From Acanthaster planci (lineage: Eukaryota > Echinodermata > Asteroidea > Valvatida > Acanthasteridae), in assembly GCF_001949145.1 (NCBI RefSeq), contig NW_019091437.1, forward strand, positions 656,775 through 720,774: 64,000 nt of DNA, given 5' to 3'. Shown here piece after piece: positions 14,001 through 23,000 of the stretch. Both the position numbers and the translations under genes were made by a program. Each line of letters opens with the position of its first letter. Positions within the stretch are counted from its first letter, which is position 1. Below the pieces are notes generated by a model, which saw only the letters and a list, made by a program, of their open reading frames with translations, made no database searches and was not told the DNA's origin.

Positions 14001-14473
14001 ATAAAAAACCTGAATGCACCATCAGTAAATGAGCATGTTATTTTGCTCCGCTCAAACAGTGCAAGTGCATGCACGGATTTATTGGTACCCGATGAGTGTT
14101 GCTTTCATTTGATATTCATTCTATCTGATATTGAAGGTTTTACAAGCACACACATAGATTCAAAATGTCCGCATCCTATTTTCTCCGCATGGAGAATGAG
14201 AAGGTACATGTAGCATTCTAGTAATTGGAGCTCTGTGGACAAGACCCACTCCCAGCAGGTGCTCATTCGGCAGACGTTTGTTTTTACTGGAGCTTGTCTG
14301 TTCTTTCTCTTGCTTCTCTTAAGGATGTACCACCAACATATGATGATGTCACCAAGGACCCTGGTAACTTTGCTCTAGTTGGAGGAACTGAGTCTTCCTC
14401 TCCACCGCCAGCGTACCCGTCTGCTCTTTCTGTAGAGGTAGCGTCGGCTGGTAATCAGACAACAGCTGTTTAA
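1920..14473 (+). CDS. Gene A: eight-SRCR-domain type I membrane receptor with PPxY tail
   Basis: Coding exons: 1920-2001, 2533-2877, 4762-5127, 5884-6210, 6455-6811, 7322-7633, 9155-9481, 10544-10876, 11568-11933, 12316-12518, 14324-14473. They join in frame to 1055 residues. Exon 1 encodes a signal peptide (MAKVALFHTIMPICLMLVS, cleavage probably near VAA-QE). Eight SRCR domains follow at about residues 28-938, each in its own phase 1-1 exon and each with six cysteines, so group A. A membrane span lies at about 952-971. The tail carries PPTY (1009-1012) and PPAY (1034-1037), which are WW-domain ligands. SRCR proteins usually bind polyanionic or microbial ligands or act in cell recognition; the ligand here is unknown. 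The domain order a-b-c-a-b-c-d-e shows an internal triplet duplication. The nearest relative in the window is gene B. Splice sites were chosen by eye; the domain exons are firm, the last two exons slightly less so. Confidence 0.9.
2115..2450 (+). mobile_element. tRNA-derived SINE in gene A intron 1
   Basis: A tRNA-like head has an A box (TAGTGGTTAAGG, near 2138) and a B box (GGTTCGAATCC, near 2179). It is followed by a non-tRNA body containing GGCAAGTCACTTTACCCC and AAATGGGTACCTG. This is the pattern of pol III SINEs in invertebrates. The ends are approximate; I see no clear target-site duplication. Confidence 0.7.
2533..2877 (+). CDS. Gene A SRCR 1 (type a)
   Basis: Starts QEYDLRLVGGSS and continues with the core GEWGTVC, VVCRQLGFSY, NCNGDEA, ECYHN, TSC and VICS. 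Six cysteines are present; the C1 and C4 of group B domains are missing. It pairs with SRCR 4 of this gene and SRCR 1 of gene B. Exon phase is 1-1. Confidence 0.92.
3639..3875. repeat. Near-perfect 237-base palindrome
   Basis: Arms of about 115 bases (3639-3754 and 3763-3875) are reverse complements apart from a few mismatches and a 3-base length difference; the loop is about 8 bases. The outer ends read AGACACT. It lies in gene A intron 2. It may be a palindromic MITE or a recent foldback; as RNA it would form a long hairpin. Confidence 0.9.
4762..5127 (+). CDS. Gene A SRCR 2 (type b)
   Basis: The domain opens FRLADGPDPYQGRVEVFV and has the type b signature WDF.RA..VCKKLGYRPATS. Six cysteines fit group A. 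The canonical RQLG is KKLG. It pairs with SRCR 5 of gene A and SRCR 2 of gene B. Acceptor at 4760-4761, donor GTAAAG at 5128. Confidence 0.9.
5884..6210 (+). CDS. Gene A SRCR 3 (type c)
   Basis: Reads IRFAGGLRQLEGRVEIYNQN, then CSDDWTMADAQVSCRQQG, with a GG.FG.S segment and TPC..GDAAVRCG at the end. Six cysteines. It pairs with SRCR 6 of gene A, though it has diverged more than SRCR 6 and gene B SRCR 3 have from each other. Confidence 0.9.
6455..6811 (+). CDS. Gene A SRCR 4 (type a, second copy)
   Basis: Opens AQEFDLRLTNGTT and has GKWGTVC, RVACRQLGFQYV, ICNGNEEQLVDCYHN and VMCSNVEPE. It resembles SRCR 1 over the whole length, including the NGDE/NGNE and CYHN blocks. Followed by a proline-rich linker (ETPPPELSPG) at the exon end. 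Confidence 0.92.
7322..7633 (+). CDS. Gene A SRCR 5 (type b, second copy)
   Basis: Opens LRLVNGSDPHRGRMEVFMGE, with WDFNRAVMVCKELDYRPTTS and a GNYGGGTGVIATCP block; ends VVCGGREPG. Six cysteines. The CKELDYRP motif replaces the usual CRQLG, as in gene B SRCR 2 (CGQLDYRP). Confidence 0.9.
8045..8985 (-). pseudogene. Degenerate LINE reverse transcriptase in gene A intron 6
   Basis: The - strand carries two frames (about 8952-8590 and 8593-8309) that together span reverse transcriptase motifs. Seen are TDHLAKLAESFVTEW, motif A as VVADFSKAFDLINHNIV, motif B as GGLTQGTKFGPLGF, and motif C as LKYVDN in place of the usual [FY]ADD. The loss of the catalytic DD and the frame break show a dead copy. 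The A+T-rich stretch at 8045-8160 is its probable 3' end. It belongs to the non-LTR class, CR1/L2-like by motif style. Confidence 0.8.
9155..9481 (+). CDS. Gene A SRCR 6 (type c, second copy)
   Basis: Opens GLEGQIRLVNGSVPTEGRVE and continues with TICADDL, VVCYELDFPFP, GGMFGES, NCT and TPCVGGHAAVQCGIWSNG. It is strikingly close to gene B SRCR 3, which repeats PTEGRVE, ICADDL, DLPFP, GGLFGESSTH, TPCVGGDAAVQCG and WSNG. Confidence 0.93.
9868..9970 (+). mobile_element. tRNA-like SINE head (fragment)
   Basis: Contains AGTAAGCAGGATGTCATGGG directly followed by TTCCAGTCCCACCTGAGT, a degenerate pol III B box. The same block recurs near 30170-30215. No intact tRNA cloverleaf is evident. Confidence 0.45.
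10544..10876 (+). CDS. Gene A SRCR 7 (type d)
   Basis: Opens ATEGDVRLSGGRSVLDGRVE and has GQWGSVC, VVCHQLGFRDQL, ISECGAVLGEPVKC and RPFTK at the exon end. The ECGAVLGEP block and the start are shared almost exactly with gene B SRCR 4. Six cysteines. Confidence 0.93.
11568..11933 (+). CDS. Gene A SRCR 8 (type e, membrane-proximal)
   Basis: Opens YEARLSDGPYPNQGRLELLY, then WGTVCDDEWDIKDAEVVC and RQLGFPSAVAAL. It is the most canonical SRCR of the gene and closely matches gene B SRCR 5. Linker SEDPRPKDPG leads to the membrane exon. Confidence 0.93.
12316..12518 (+). CDS. Gene A transmembrane exon
   Basis: Encodes GDREGLSSTAIRN, a hydrophobic span NIVLGVLVGAKVLLLLVWCG and a basic stop-transfer YKYSRKR. 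A lysine (about residue 961) lies in the middle of the span. The donor GAG-GTATTC at 12519 joins in phase 0 to 14324. If the intron is retained, translation adds VFTLK and stops at TGA 12534-12536. Confidence 0.85.
14324..14473 (+). CDS. Gene A cytoplasmic tail exon with two PPxY motifs
   Basis: Acceptor CTTAAG at 14323 opens DVPPTYDDVTKDPGN; a second motif SPPPAYPS follows and the frame stops at TAA 14471-14473. PPTYDDV parallels PPSYDEV in the tail of gene C, which supports this as real coding sequence. PPxY motifs bind WW domains, for example of NEDD4-type ubiquitin ligases; binding here is inference. Confidence 0.8.
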   Translation, partial: DVPPTYDDVTKDPGNFALVGGTESSSPPPAYPSALSVEVASAGNQTTAV

Positions 14474-14559
14474 CACACACACACGCCCACCCACACATGC
14501 CCTTGCACTGTGAACAGTCATTCTAAGCATATTTTTGTTGATGGTTCTTTGACGGTGCT

Positions 14560-14750
14560 TCTTCCTTTTGGTACAGCCATTCCTTACGCCAAAATGCCTC
14601 TAAAACTGTTTTCCAGTCAGGGGTAACCTTGTGTGGACTCGGCTTTAGTCCATGCAAGGTTCGCACAACCTGCATCATGTGAACCTCTGTCTTTAGTTCA
14701 TGGGTCCACACTAGGAATGTTAGGTTGACATACACAAACACACTCACACC
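14560..14750 (+). repeat. Dispersed repeat R1, copy 1
   Basis: Shares the ordered blocks CAAAATGCCTCTAAA, TGTGGAC, GTCCA, CATCATGTG and TCCACACTAGG with copies at 14885-15085 and 32555-32735. It ends near a CA-rich stretch. It is the most diverged of the three copies. Confidence 0.65.
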
Positions 14751-14884
14751 TACTTACCTCACATACCTACTGTGGACATTCCTTTCTTTTCGTGCAGTTT
14801 AGGAAACCCAGTGAAAATACTCATTTTTCTTGAACTGGGAACATGATTTTCAGTTGGTTTTTTTTGTACAAGTTTTCCTTGACT

Positions 14885-15085
14885 GTTCCTCTTCCTTTTA
14901 CGACAGATGACCCCTACCCCAAAATGCCTCTAAATCTCTTTTCGAGAGAAGGGGAAATGTCCTGTGGACGTGTGTAAGTCCACAAAACGTCTTCCCTTCC
15001 TGCATCGTGTGGACATCGTTTGTTCACAAGTCCACACTAGGTATGTAAGGTAAGCACATAATCTCACACTCTCACACTCACAGCT
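14885..15085 (+). repeat. Dispersed repeat R1, copy 2
   Basis: Contains CCCCTACCCCAAAATGCCTC, then GAAGGGGAAATGTCCTGTGG, and CACAAGTCCACACTAGG, followed by a CACACTC microsatellite. Very close to the copy at 32555-32735. Confidence 0.7.
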
Positions 15086-17813
15086 TACTTGACGAAATTT
15101 TCCCGAACTAGATCCAACTAGAGAAAGTCGGGGTTTCTTGCCAGGATTTGGAAACTGGCTGTGTAAATTAAAAAAAGCGGCTGTATTCATGTATATGCAT
15201 GCGCATACCTGTACATAAACACATGCACATGTGCAATGTACACCCTGACATGTACACCCAATGGCGACCGTCGCCAGCTGCAGTGAAGTAAAGGACACAC
15301 TGGCTGACAATGTTTGGAGAAGATTTTTGAAATGATTTTAGTGAAGGCTTTGTTTCTCTGCCAATGCACATTTTGTATTCATTACAACCTTGTGGAGATG
15401 TTGTAGTGAAGTCCAATCGTGGTGTGACCCACATGCTGACCCACGTGCCGACCCACGTGCCATGCCTACGTGTATGTGGACCGTTGGAAAGTACAATTAA
15501 TTCCCCACCATGTTTTCACCAAACTTCAGGATTACACCCAACAAGTTGTTAAGCAGATCAGGGCGTTTGTACCAATAATAATTCAAGCAATGCCCTTTGT
15601 AACTGGATGATGAATACGGGCGATTCACAATAGTGCGCCACCAAGAGTTTGCAACGCTTTGGCCAATCATAATGCAATCATAATGCCAGTTTGCAAAATA
15701 CATTACTTTAATACTTAATTTTAACACTTGAAACACTGTCAGAAATAACCTGTTTGCGTTTACATTCACATGTGTATGAACTGACCTTAAGATAGCTCCG
15801 TTTGTAGAACTGCCATAATCTGAAGGTTACCAGTGCATGGTTTGGCCTAATCACACGAGGTAACCATTCTCAGGGAGTTGCACATGAACATGATATACAG
15901 TAGACAAGACATATTGGTCTTTGTAAACGGTGGACTATTACTCAGGTTGACATCCATGGTCAGAGCTTACTTATGAAGCCTGGTTGGACAGCATGATTAA
16001 TTTCAACTCACTGTTGATGCCCCAGGCAATTCATGGAATCAGTTTTTAAAATGCAAGGAAAGAACTTGGCCACATTGTCCAGAATTGATGCCTCAATTAT
16101 CACAGGATTCCATGATTGCTAAATCAAACAAATTTGGGTAACTGTGAGACTAATTGATAAAAGTAAGATCTTAATTTGGGCAGCCAGGAACTGCTTCGTT
16201 TCGATATGCAGTGTCACGTGTTATGAATCAATTCTTGCCAGTTTCCCTTTTGCCCTCCATGAGTGCATTGCTTGTATGGATTTGTATGTTCGGAAAAACA
16301 CCAACAGCTGATTAAATTTTAGTCATTCAATGACATAGTATTTATAGTCTGCTCAATTCATATTATCTTTATAATCTTTTGTTTTTGTAAGCCTGTAAGG
16401 TAAAAAAATTAAACAATTTTCTGAAATAGTATTTGAGATTTTTAAGCAGTACTCCCAAAGAATACACATGTAAACATTTGTATTGAATGTGAAGGACTTA
16501 AGACTGTTGGGGTTAAACCTTTGTTTTAAGAATATTGATATTTAGTCAATATTGAAGTTAGTTTTGTTTTTCTATGTTTAGACTTTCAACACATATGCAT
16601 GAAGTGTTCGGTAGGCCTTGGCCACCCACCAGTGTTTCCTTGGCCCTACTCAGCTTGAGGTACACGTACCAATTTCATGCTGCTGCTAATCATCAGAACC
16701 TTGCATTTCATGGAAATGCTGAGCTGTATGGACAAGCTACGCAATTGTACTCGCTAGATCCAAGCTTTGAAAGTTGAAAATTCAAAGAGAAAAAAAGACA
16801 CTGTGGTGTCCGTGTTAGTGCCCAAATTTTTGTAGGCCCCTGGATATTTCGTAGGCCCTAGGCACATTCTTGAAGTGCGGTGTCTGACTAAATTTGGTCG
16901 GATGTAAATTTGACTTGCCGGTCTTTATAAAATAGATTGAAAGAAAATATTTCCTGTAAGTGTCAAATTGCTCATTTGAATGACCAGAAACTATGCCGTG
17001 CTCTATATTCATGTGCGCTGTGCTATTGAGGCTGGATAGATTGCATCCCACCTCTCAGCCAACTTGAATGCACACAGGTAAATGCAGCATGATGTTATGT
17101 TTTCGGTCTGTTTAGTCTGTGCAATTTGTAATTTAAAGGTTATTATAGTGTGTGTATCATGTGCTATTGAGAAAAGTGATTATCATGGAAATGCTCTGAA
17201 ATGAGCAGTTTAAAGTTTTTGGGGGTGCCACACCTATATTGTCCCCAAAGATGTCTCAAATTTGTTTGTATCTAGAGAGTACAATAAATACAAAGTTTAT
17301 GAAATGAACCGCAAGTCTTAATTGTACGTTTAAAAAAATCCAAATTTGATCTTAAAAACCTTTAATAACTTGGTTTTTGATAATTTTGTGGCCTTTCAAA
17401 TTTAGAAACTTTGATATACAGGACATCCCAAATCATTTTGATTTCATTTTGAATATTCAAACTCTGTGATCGAGTGTAACTGTATATCCAGTTGTTAGGT
17501 GCAACTAATTCAAAAGAACCAAAATGAAGTAGGGCACGACAGAGATGAACATGACAGCAGAGAAAAGGAAACCAGCAACTAAATTTATTCAGTTTACATA
17601 CCAAAAATAATAACTAAAGCAATTTAAATCTAGGTTACTATTTGTTTATAAAATTGAATAATTACTTTTATGTTATCGAGGGTTCCAGACTTGACTGGGT
17701 GCGTGCTGTCAAGTTGACTTTTGGTGTTCTGTTGTGGAGGGAAAACTCGGGCACAGCTGGCTGAAGCACTGCCTGGTGCACCTGGTTGGTTTGATCCAGG
17801 TCATCTTGGGTGA

Positions 17814-18010
17814 GCCTCAGAACCGGTCTGGTCGCAGGCCATCTAGGAAGAGCCTCAGAACCGGTCTGGTCCCAGGCCATCTAGGAAGAGCCTCAGATAG
17901 AACCGGTCTGGTCCTAGGCCATGTAGGAAGAGCCTCAGAACCGGTCTGGTCCCAGGCCATCTAGGAAGAGCCTCAGAACCGGTCTGGTCCTAGGCCATCT
18001 AGGAAGAGCC
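17814..18010. repeat. Minisatellite, 38-base unit, five copies
   Basis: The unit begins GCCTCAGAACCGGTCTGGTC and ends CAGGCCATCTAGGAAGA. Starts are at 17814, 17852, 17890, 17932 and 17970; the third copy carries a 4-base insertion. No protein meaning is apparent. Confidence 0.95.
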
Positions 18011-19165
18011 GTAAAACCAGTTGGTTTGGGCCATCAACTTGAAGGAGAAGAGTACAGCGGTGACTCGCTGTATCTGCAGGCGGTGTATAGCTGGAGGGCC
18101 AATGGGACATTGGCTGGAGTGATGAAGGTTGGCAACACCCATCAGTTGAAAAAAAGAACAGAGCCCCTGGATGAACGGGCGGCTGTGGTGTGATGAGTGC
18201 ACCCAAGCATGGTACAACCCACTTCTTAAATACATGTGCACCCAGGAAATAATAAAAGGGCCATTACATAACCGGTCAGCCCTCTGGGCAACATCTTAAC
18301 AAAAGAATACTGGGTACAAAACACAATACATAGGGTCTGCTGCGGAACAGTTTAGACTTAAAATACTACAAATGTCCAAAGAAAGAGTTAAATAAAAAAC
18401 AGCAGGCGAATTATAAAGGAAGAAATGTCCCATTTGTAACACAGTACATTAGAAAGATTTTGGATTCATGGGATGTTGACAGAACAACCATCAAAGGTTT
18501 TCAACACCAATCCAGGTGAGAGGAGATTCCTAGTGCAATACTTCAGCCTTACTTCTTTGCTTAACAATTTTCCTCCTTTAATCAAAGAAGTATTAAACTG
18601 CTTCAGTTAGAAAACAGAACTTCACAGAATTAGGCCACATGTTAAGTTGGGAAGTCACTTGGATTCGAAAGGTAAATCGCATGGTTCAAGTCCAAATTAC
18701 AAGTTGTTCATTTCATTAAGTGTGAATTGCCTTTTCCTGTCCATTATTCAGTATTGTGTATTCTGTGTGATGGATATATGCATACAGGAAAACACAGTTC
18801 AAACACTTATTTACACCATACAGTAGTGCAGCAACATGCCCCATGTGGCGCAGAACACAGAGATGCCGGTGTAAAATGAAATAATGGGACTCTGAAATAT
18901 GGACCCAGTGATTGTCAGTGCACCCAATCAAGACTACCCACTGCTGTTCACAAGTGAGGCTTTGACACAGAATAGTCACTGTTCTGCAGTGGGGGCCAAA
19001 TATATTGTGGTATCACCTGCATTATGTAACACCTAATTCAGGGTTATTATATGGGGTCATGAGCTCAAAGGAAGGGAACAGAAAGGTTGAGCTGGCTTGG
19101 GTGGCAAAGTGGGTTAGGAAAGAGATTGGTGTTGGTGTTCTTTGTTGGAATTGCAAAGGGTATTT

Positions 19166-19171
19166 TTTATT
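19166..19171 (-). promoter_or_regulatory. Possible polyadenylation signal of gene C
   Basis: AATAAA on the - strand about 470 bases past the gene C stop codon. Position and motif fit a poly(A) signal, but no transcript evidence exists here. Confidence 0.3.
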
Positions 19172-19636
19172 TTGCAAATTCTTTCCTATAAGAAAAGATC
19201 AGTCTTGAAAGTTGCTATATTTACTGTCCAAATTTGTAGCTGTGAGGTGTATGTTATTCAAAGACAATTTCAAATTAACGCATTCTTGATTCGGTATCAT
19301 GGTATCATCATGTTTCAGCCTGGTTTGGAACAGGTTATTCTCTGTAAAAACTTTGTTTTAACAGCGGTGGGTTGTCAGATCAGCTGGCTAGTGATTGCCA
19401 TATGTGAGGCTTAGGGGCTATAAAATAGCTAGAAATCAAAGCATCGTGTGGAACCAAAAAGTGTTTGAAAGCAGTTGATAGTTTAATCATCTGATGAAAA
19501 ACACCCATGTAATGCGATGTGATAACCAATAATACGCATATTGATACGCATGATCAAGCGGACTAATCCTTGGCTCCTTGATCACAAGTACACCTACATG
19601 ACTGTGAAAACCCTAAACAATTCTTATATTTCAGCG

Positions 19637-20097
19637 TCACTGATCTAATTGGTTTCCCCGCTGCGGGCCAGAGAGGATGGGCAGAAGGCTAACGGTGTCA
19701 ATCACCTCGGCAGACTGAGGCACGGGCCCTGTGTACACCTCATCGTAGGAAGGCGGTCGTCCGCGGTCAGTGTACGGACTCCACTGGACTTGCTGCCTCT
19801 CAAGTTGCCGCTGCCTCCTGTACTCCTGCCGTCGGGTCTTGCGCTGGGCCCGGCGCTGGGCTCTCCTGCTGAAGCCCGACTCATTCTGGGGCCTCTGGGC
19901 CAGCCCATCATGAATGCAGGGGCGATCAAACAGGTCAGTATCAAAAAGTTCAATGCCCACTTGGTTAGACTTGCGCTGCTCGGCCATCTTATATCGGCGG
20001 TACATCAGCAACAGTGCAAACATAACCAAAATGATTGCAATAAGAGGGATAACAAATGATAAGATGATCATCATGTTGACAGGTTCCATGGCATCCC
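19637..20097 (-). CDS. Gene C transmembrane and cytoplasmic exon
   Basis: Acceptor TTTCAG before 20097 opens GDAMEPVN, then the span MMIILSFVIPLIAIILVMFA with LLLMY and the stop-transfer RRYK. The tail contains a run of arginines and glutamines, then SPYTDRGRPPSYDEVYTG and ends NQLDQ before TGA 19639-19637. The PPSYDEV motif is a strong WW ligand and a possible tyrosine phosphorylation site. Confidence 0.9.
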
Positions 20098-23000
20098 CTG
20101 AAAGTAAAAAACCACATGAACACAAACATAATTAGTGATTGAAATTTGGGCTCCAAATTGGTTATTGACGTCATTGTGAGATCACATGCCAAAAAGAACA
20201 AGTTACGGGTACCTCTATTTTCTCTGTTGCCCGTCACCAGGAAAGTGCTTATACTTGTTGGAGAGCTTACCAGTGGGATGCAAACCTTGATTTCCAGCGT
20301 ACCCCAGTGAAGCTCAAAGGCAAATATATAATTTACTTAATAATTGCTGTGATGCAAAATTTTAAGTTGCATGTGCTTACCTGGTAAAATACTTGGATAT
20401 TTATCACTCTGACAGATCACCCCTGCCTGTTCGTGGTCAGTGCAGCTGTCTCTAGATGTATAGCTCATGGGACAGTCAGCCAAATTGGTCTCGTTTCCCA
20501 AGCACTCCACCCTGTTCAAAAACATGTTCTTGCCCTCCAGTAGACCCCAGGAATTTTCAGAGGTTGCCCCGTTCACGGCGTGGGCTGCGGCCCGGAACCC
20601 GAGCTGCTTGCAGACAACTGTGGCACTACTCAAACCCCACTTCTGGTCGCACACGCTCCTCCATAGGCCCATGTATAAGACCTGTACGTAGCCTTGGTTG
20701 GGATGTGAACCCTGCACCAGACGGGTATCGTACCCTGCATGAAAGGTAATTTGGTGAACGAAGAATGCAGTGAGAATTTGCCATTGCTCTGAAACTTTTC
20801 ATCTTCTTTAACTCCTAAATTTGTGCCACACATCAGTAGATCCATCAATTGAAAAAAAGGAAGGGGATGCATGCCATTTAAATTCACTGGTAACAGAAGC
20901 AGGGAGGGGGACCAGGGGAGCACCGGCCCCCCGCTTTGGCAGGTCCTATAATGGCCGATGCCGGATGGTCTTACAAATGACCCCCAACTTTGAAAATCAT
21001 TCTGCCGCCATTGTTTAAAATAGGGGCACCCCTGATTACTAGTTTTATATGCTACGTTGTCTGCCCATTTAGTCACGACATTCAGTTTTATGACTTCAAG
21101 AGTATTACATCCTTCACAAAGAAAACCTCTGAATCTTTAAGCTTAAACTGATTGATGGTTCTCTCTCTTTTTTGCTAGAAGTTAAGCGAAAGCAAAGGAG
21201 CCTCACTATCTGCTTTGGGCCGAGTGTCGCATTCCACTGAGACATCCTGGTCATGGCTGCATCTATGCAGCCCACTGTAACTGACCCCACATTCTCCCAG
21301 GTTAGCCTCCACCCCCTTGCAGTGTGTTCCAGTCATCATGACTGGTAACGAGGTCTCTGGTAGTCTCCCCATGGCATAGCGTCTTGCTGTCAGGTATCCA
21401 AGCTGGCGGCACACCACTTGGGCATCCTCGATGTCCCAGAATGCGTCCTGTGAACTGTGCATCGGGCCCGTCATGCTTCCTGAGTTGCAAACTGTTCCCC
21501 ACACGCCGTTATAAATTTCGACTCGTCCCTCATACACATTCAGAGTGCCAGCCAATCGAACGTCAAACTGTTTTGCTGTATGCCAAAAAATGCAACAAAT
21601 AAAAAAATCTCAAAATTTTAATTGGTAGAAGCCATGATGACCATATTACACCAAAATCTTAAGCAATACACTCAGTTAGTATAGGCCTTGACACTGCACA
21701 GTAAAATTAATCTGCGCTGTGTACTAGATTTCTCTTGGCTAAAAAGGTATTTGTTTTAGATGTTAACCCTTATTATTTCCCTCTTTTCACATACAAGTAA
21801 TCCTAAATATTACACATCTATTTTAGTCGTAAAATTCAAGATGGTATTTTTCCTTCAGTAAAGGGTATTGAAAAAAATGTTCAGTGTGGTGGACTTGAAC
21901 CAAGCTAGACCTCAAAAGTTTGGAGGCTGAGGGGTTATTTAACATTTCGCAAGTTGGAGATAGTGAGTTCAACTCCCACTAGGGCAAGCTTGTGACTCTT
22001 TTAGGCAAGCTATTGGATCATATTGAGATCGAGTGAATATTAAAGTATATTGTGGAAGGACCCAAAATTCCATCAACGGTCATCTCAGTTCAGAGCCTTA
22101 AGCAAGTACTTTCTAAGTATTTTTATAAACCCCTTCGCGCTGGGAGGCAGCTATAGCCGCCGTAAAAATTGAGATCCTCAGCCCGCTTTTCAGTTATTAT
22201 TCTCGGCCCACGCTCGAGCGAACACGGCGAAAGAAGGCAGACCCTGGCTCTTGTATACATGGTAATTGGTCTTTGTGCGTAGCCCAGAAATGAAAAGACA
22301 GATTTTGCATCATAATCACCAGCTTCACAATAGTCCCCACTTTGGAAAGAGGCAACGGGAATGTGGAAGGGTGAGTAGAGCCGCATGCCACCGAACAATC
22401 AGCCTTTTCACCGTGTAATTCAAAGCGTGCAGAGCACGCAGGGCCACAAACCGAGAATTTGCGGTTTGGCAGGTGGCCTGTGTGGCCAAGCGAGGCTGAA
22501 ATTCTTGGAGTCGGCTTTTGGGAAGAAATTCCCATCGTCAAGGGGTTAACAAGTGTTCAACTCTTCATTGCAAACACGAGACAAGTACTGTTAAATGAAA
22601 AAAAGATGTAAACTTTAAACATTAAAACATTTTAGTTAAACATTGGATCAAAGTACAAAAGCAATACTTGGAACAATGCTTCAAAACATTTGCCATCAAG
22701 CTAAGTTTCATACATAACAAAACAGAGGTGTTAGCAAGTAAATTTTTTCAAGTCCATGTCAAGTCACATGTCAATTTTTGCAAGTCTAAGCCAATTCACT
22801 TGGTTCAGTCACAAGTCATTTGATAACAGGTCAAGTCAAATCAAGTCACAAGTCAGTTTCATCCAAATACAAGCAAGTCAAAAAATTTTTTGTCCAAGTA
22901 CAAGTCAAGTTGCACGGTGTGTAATTTCAAGCCACAGCCAAGTGATTCAGACATGGCCTTGGGCAGACAAGACCGAAGTAGGAGTCGCGAACGGAACAAA

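Larger units (their letters stand above)
14474..19636. other. Intergenic region between convergent genes A and C
   Basis: This holds the 3' flanks of A and C. I see two copies of a 190-base repeat (14560-14750, 14885-15085), a 38-base minisatellite (17814-18010) and no gene-like reading frame. The short frame at 16574-16777 has no support. Confidence 0.5.

Noticed and set aside
16574-16777. 67-residue + frame
   Set aside because: Possible acceptor upstream but no partner exon and no recognisable protein.
17814-18010. CRISPR-like array
   Set aside because: Units are contiguous without unique spacers, and the DNA is animal; it is a minisatellite.
22123-22541. Two - strand frames of 91 and 114 residues
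   Set aside because: They coincide with the proposed MITE and have no recognisable domain.
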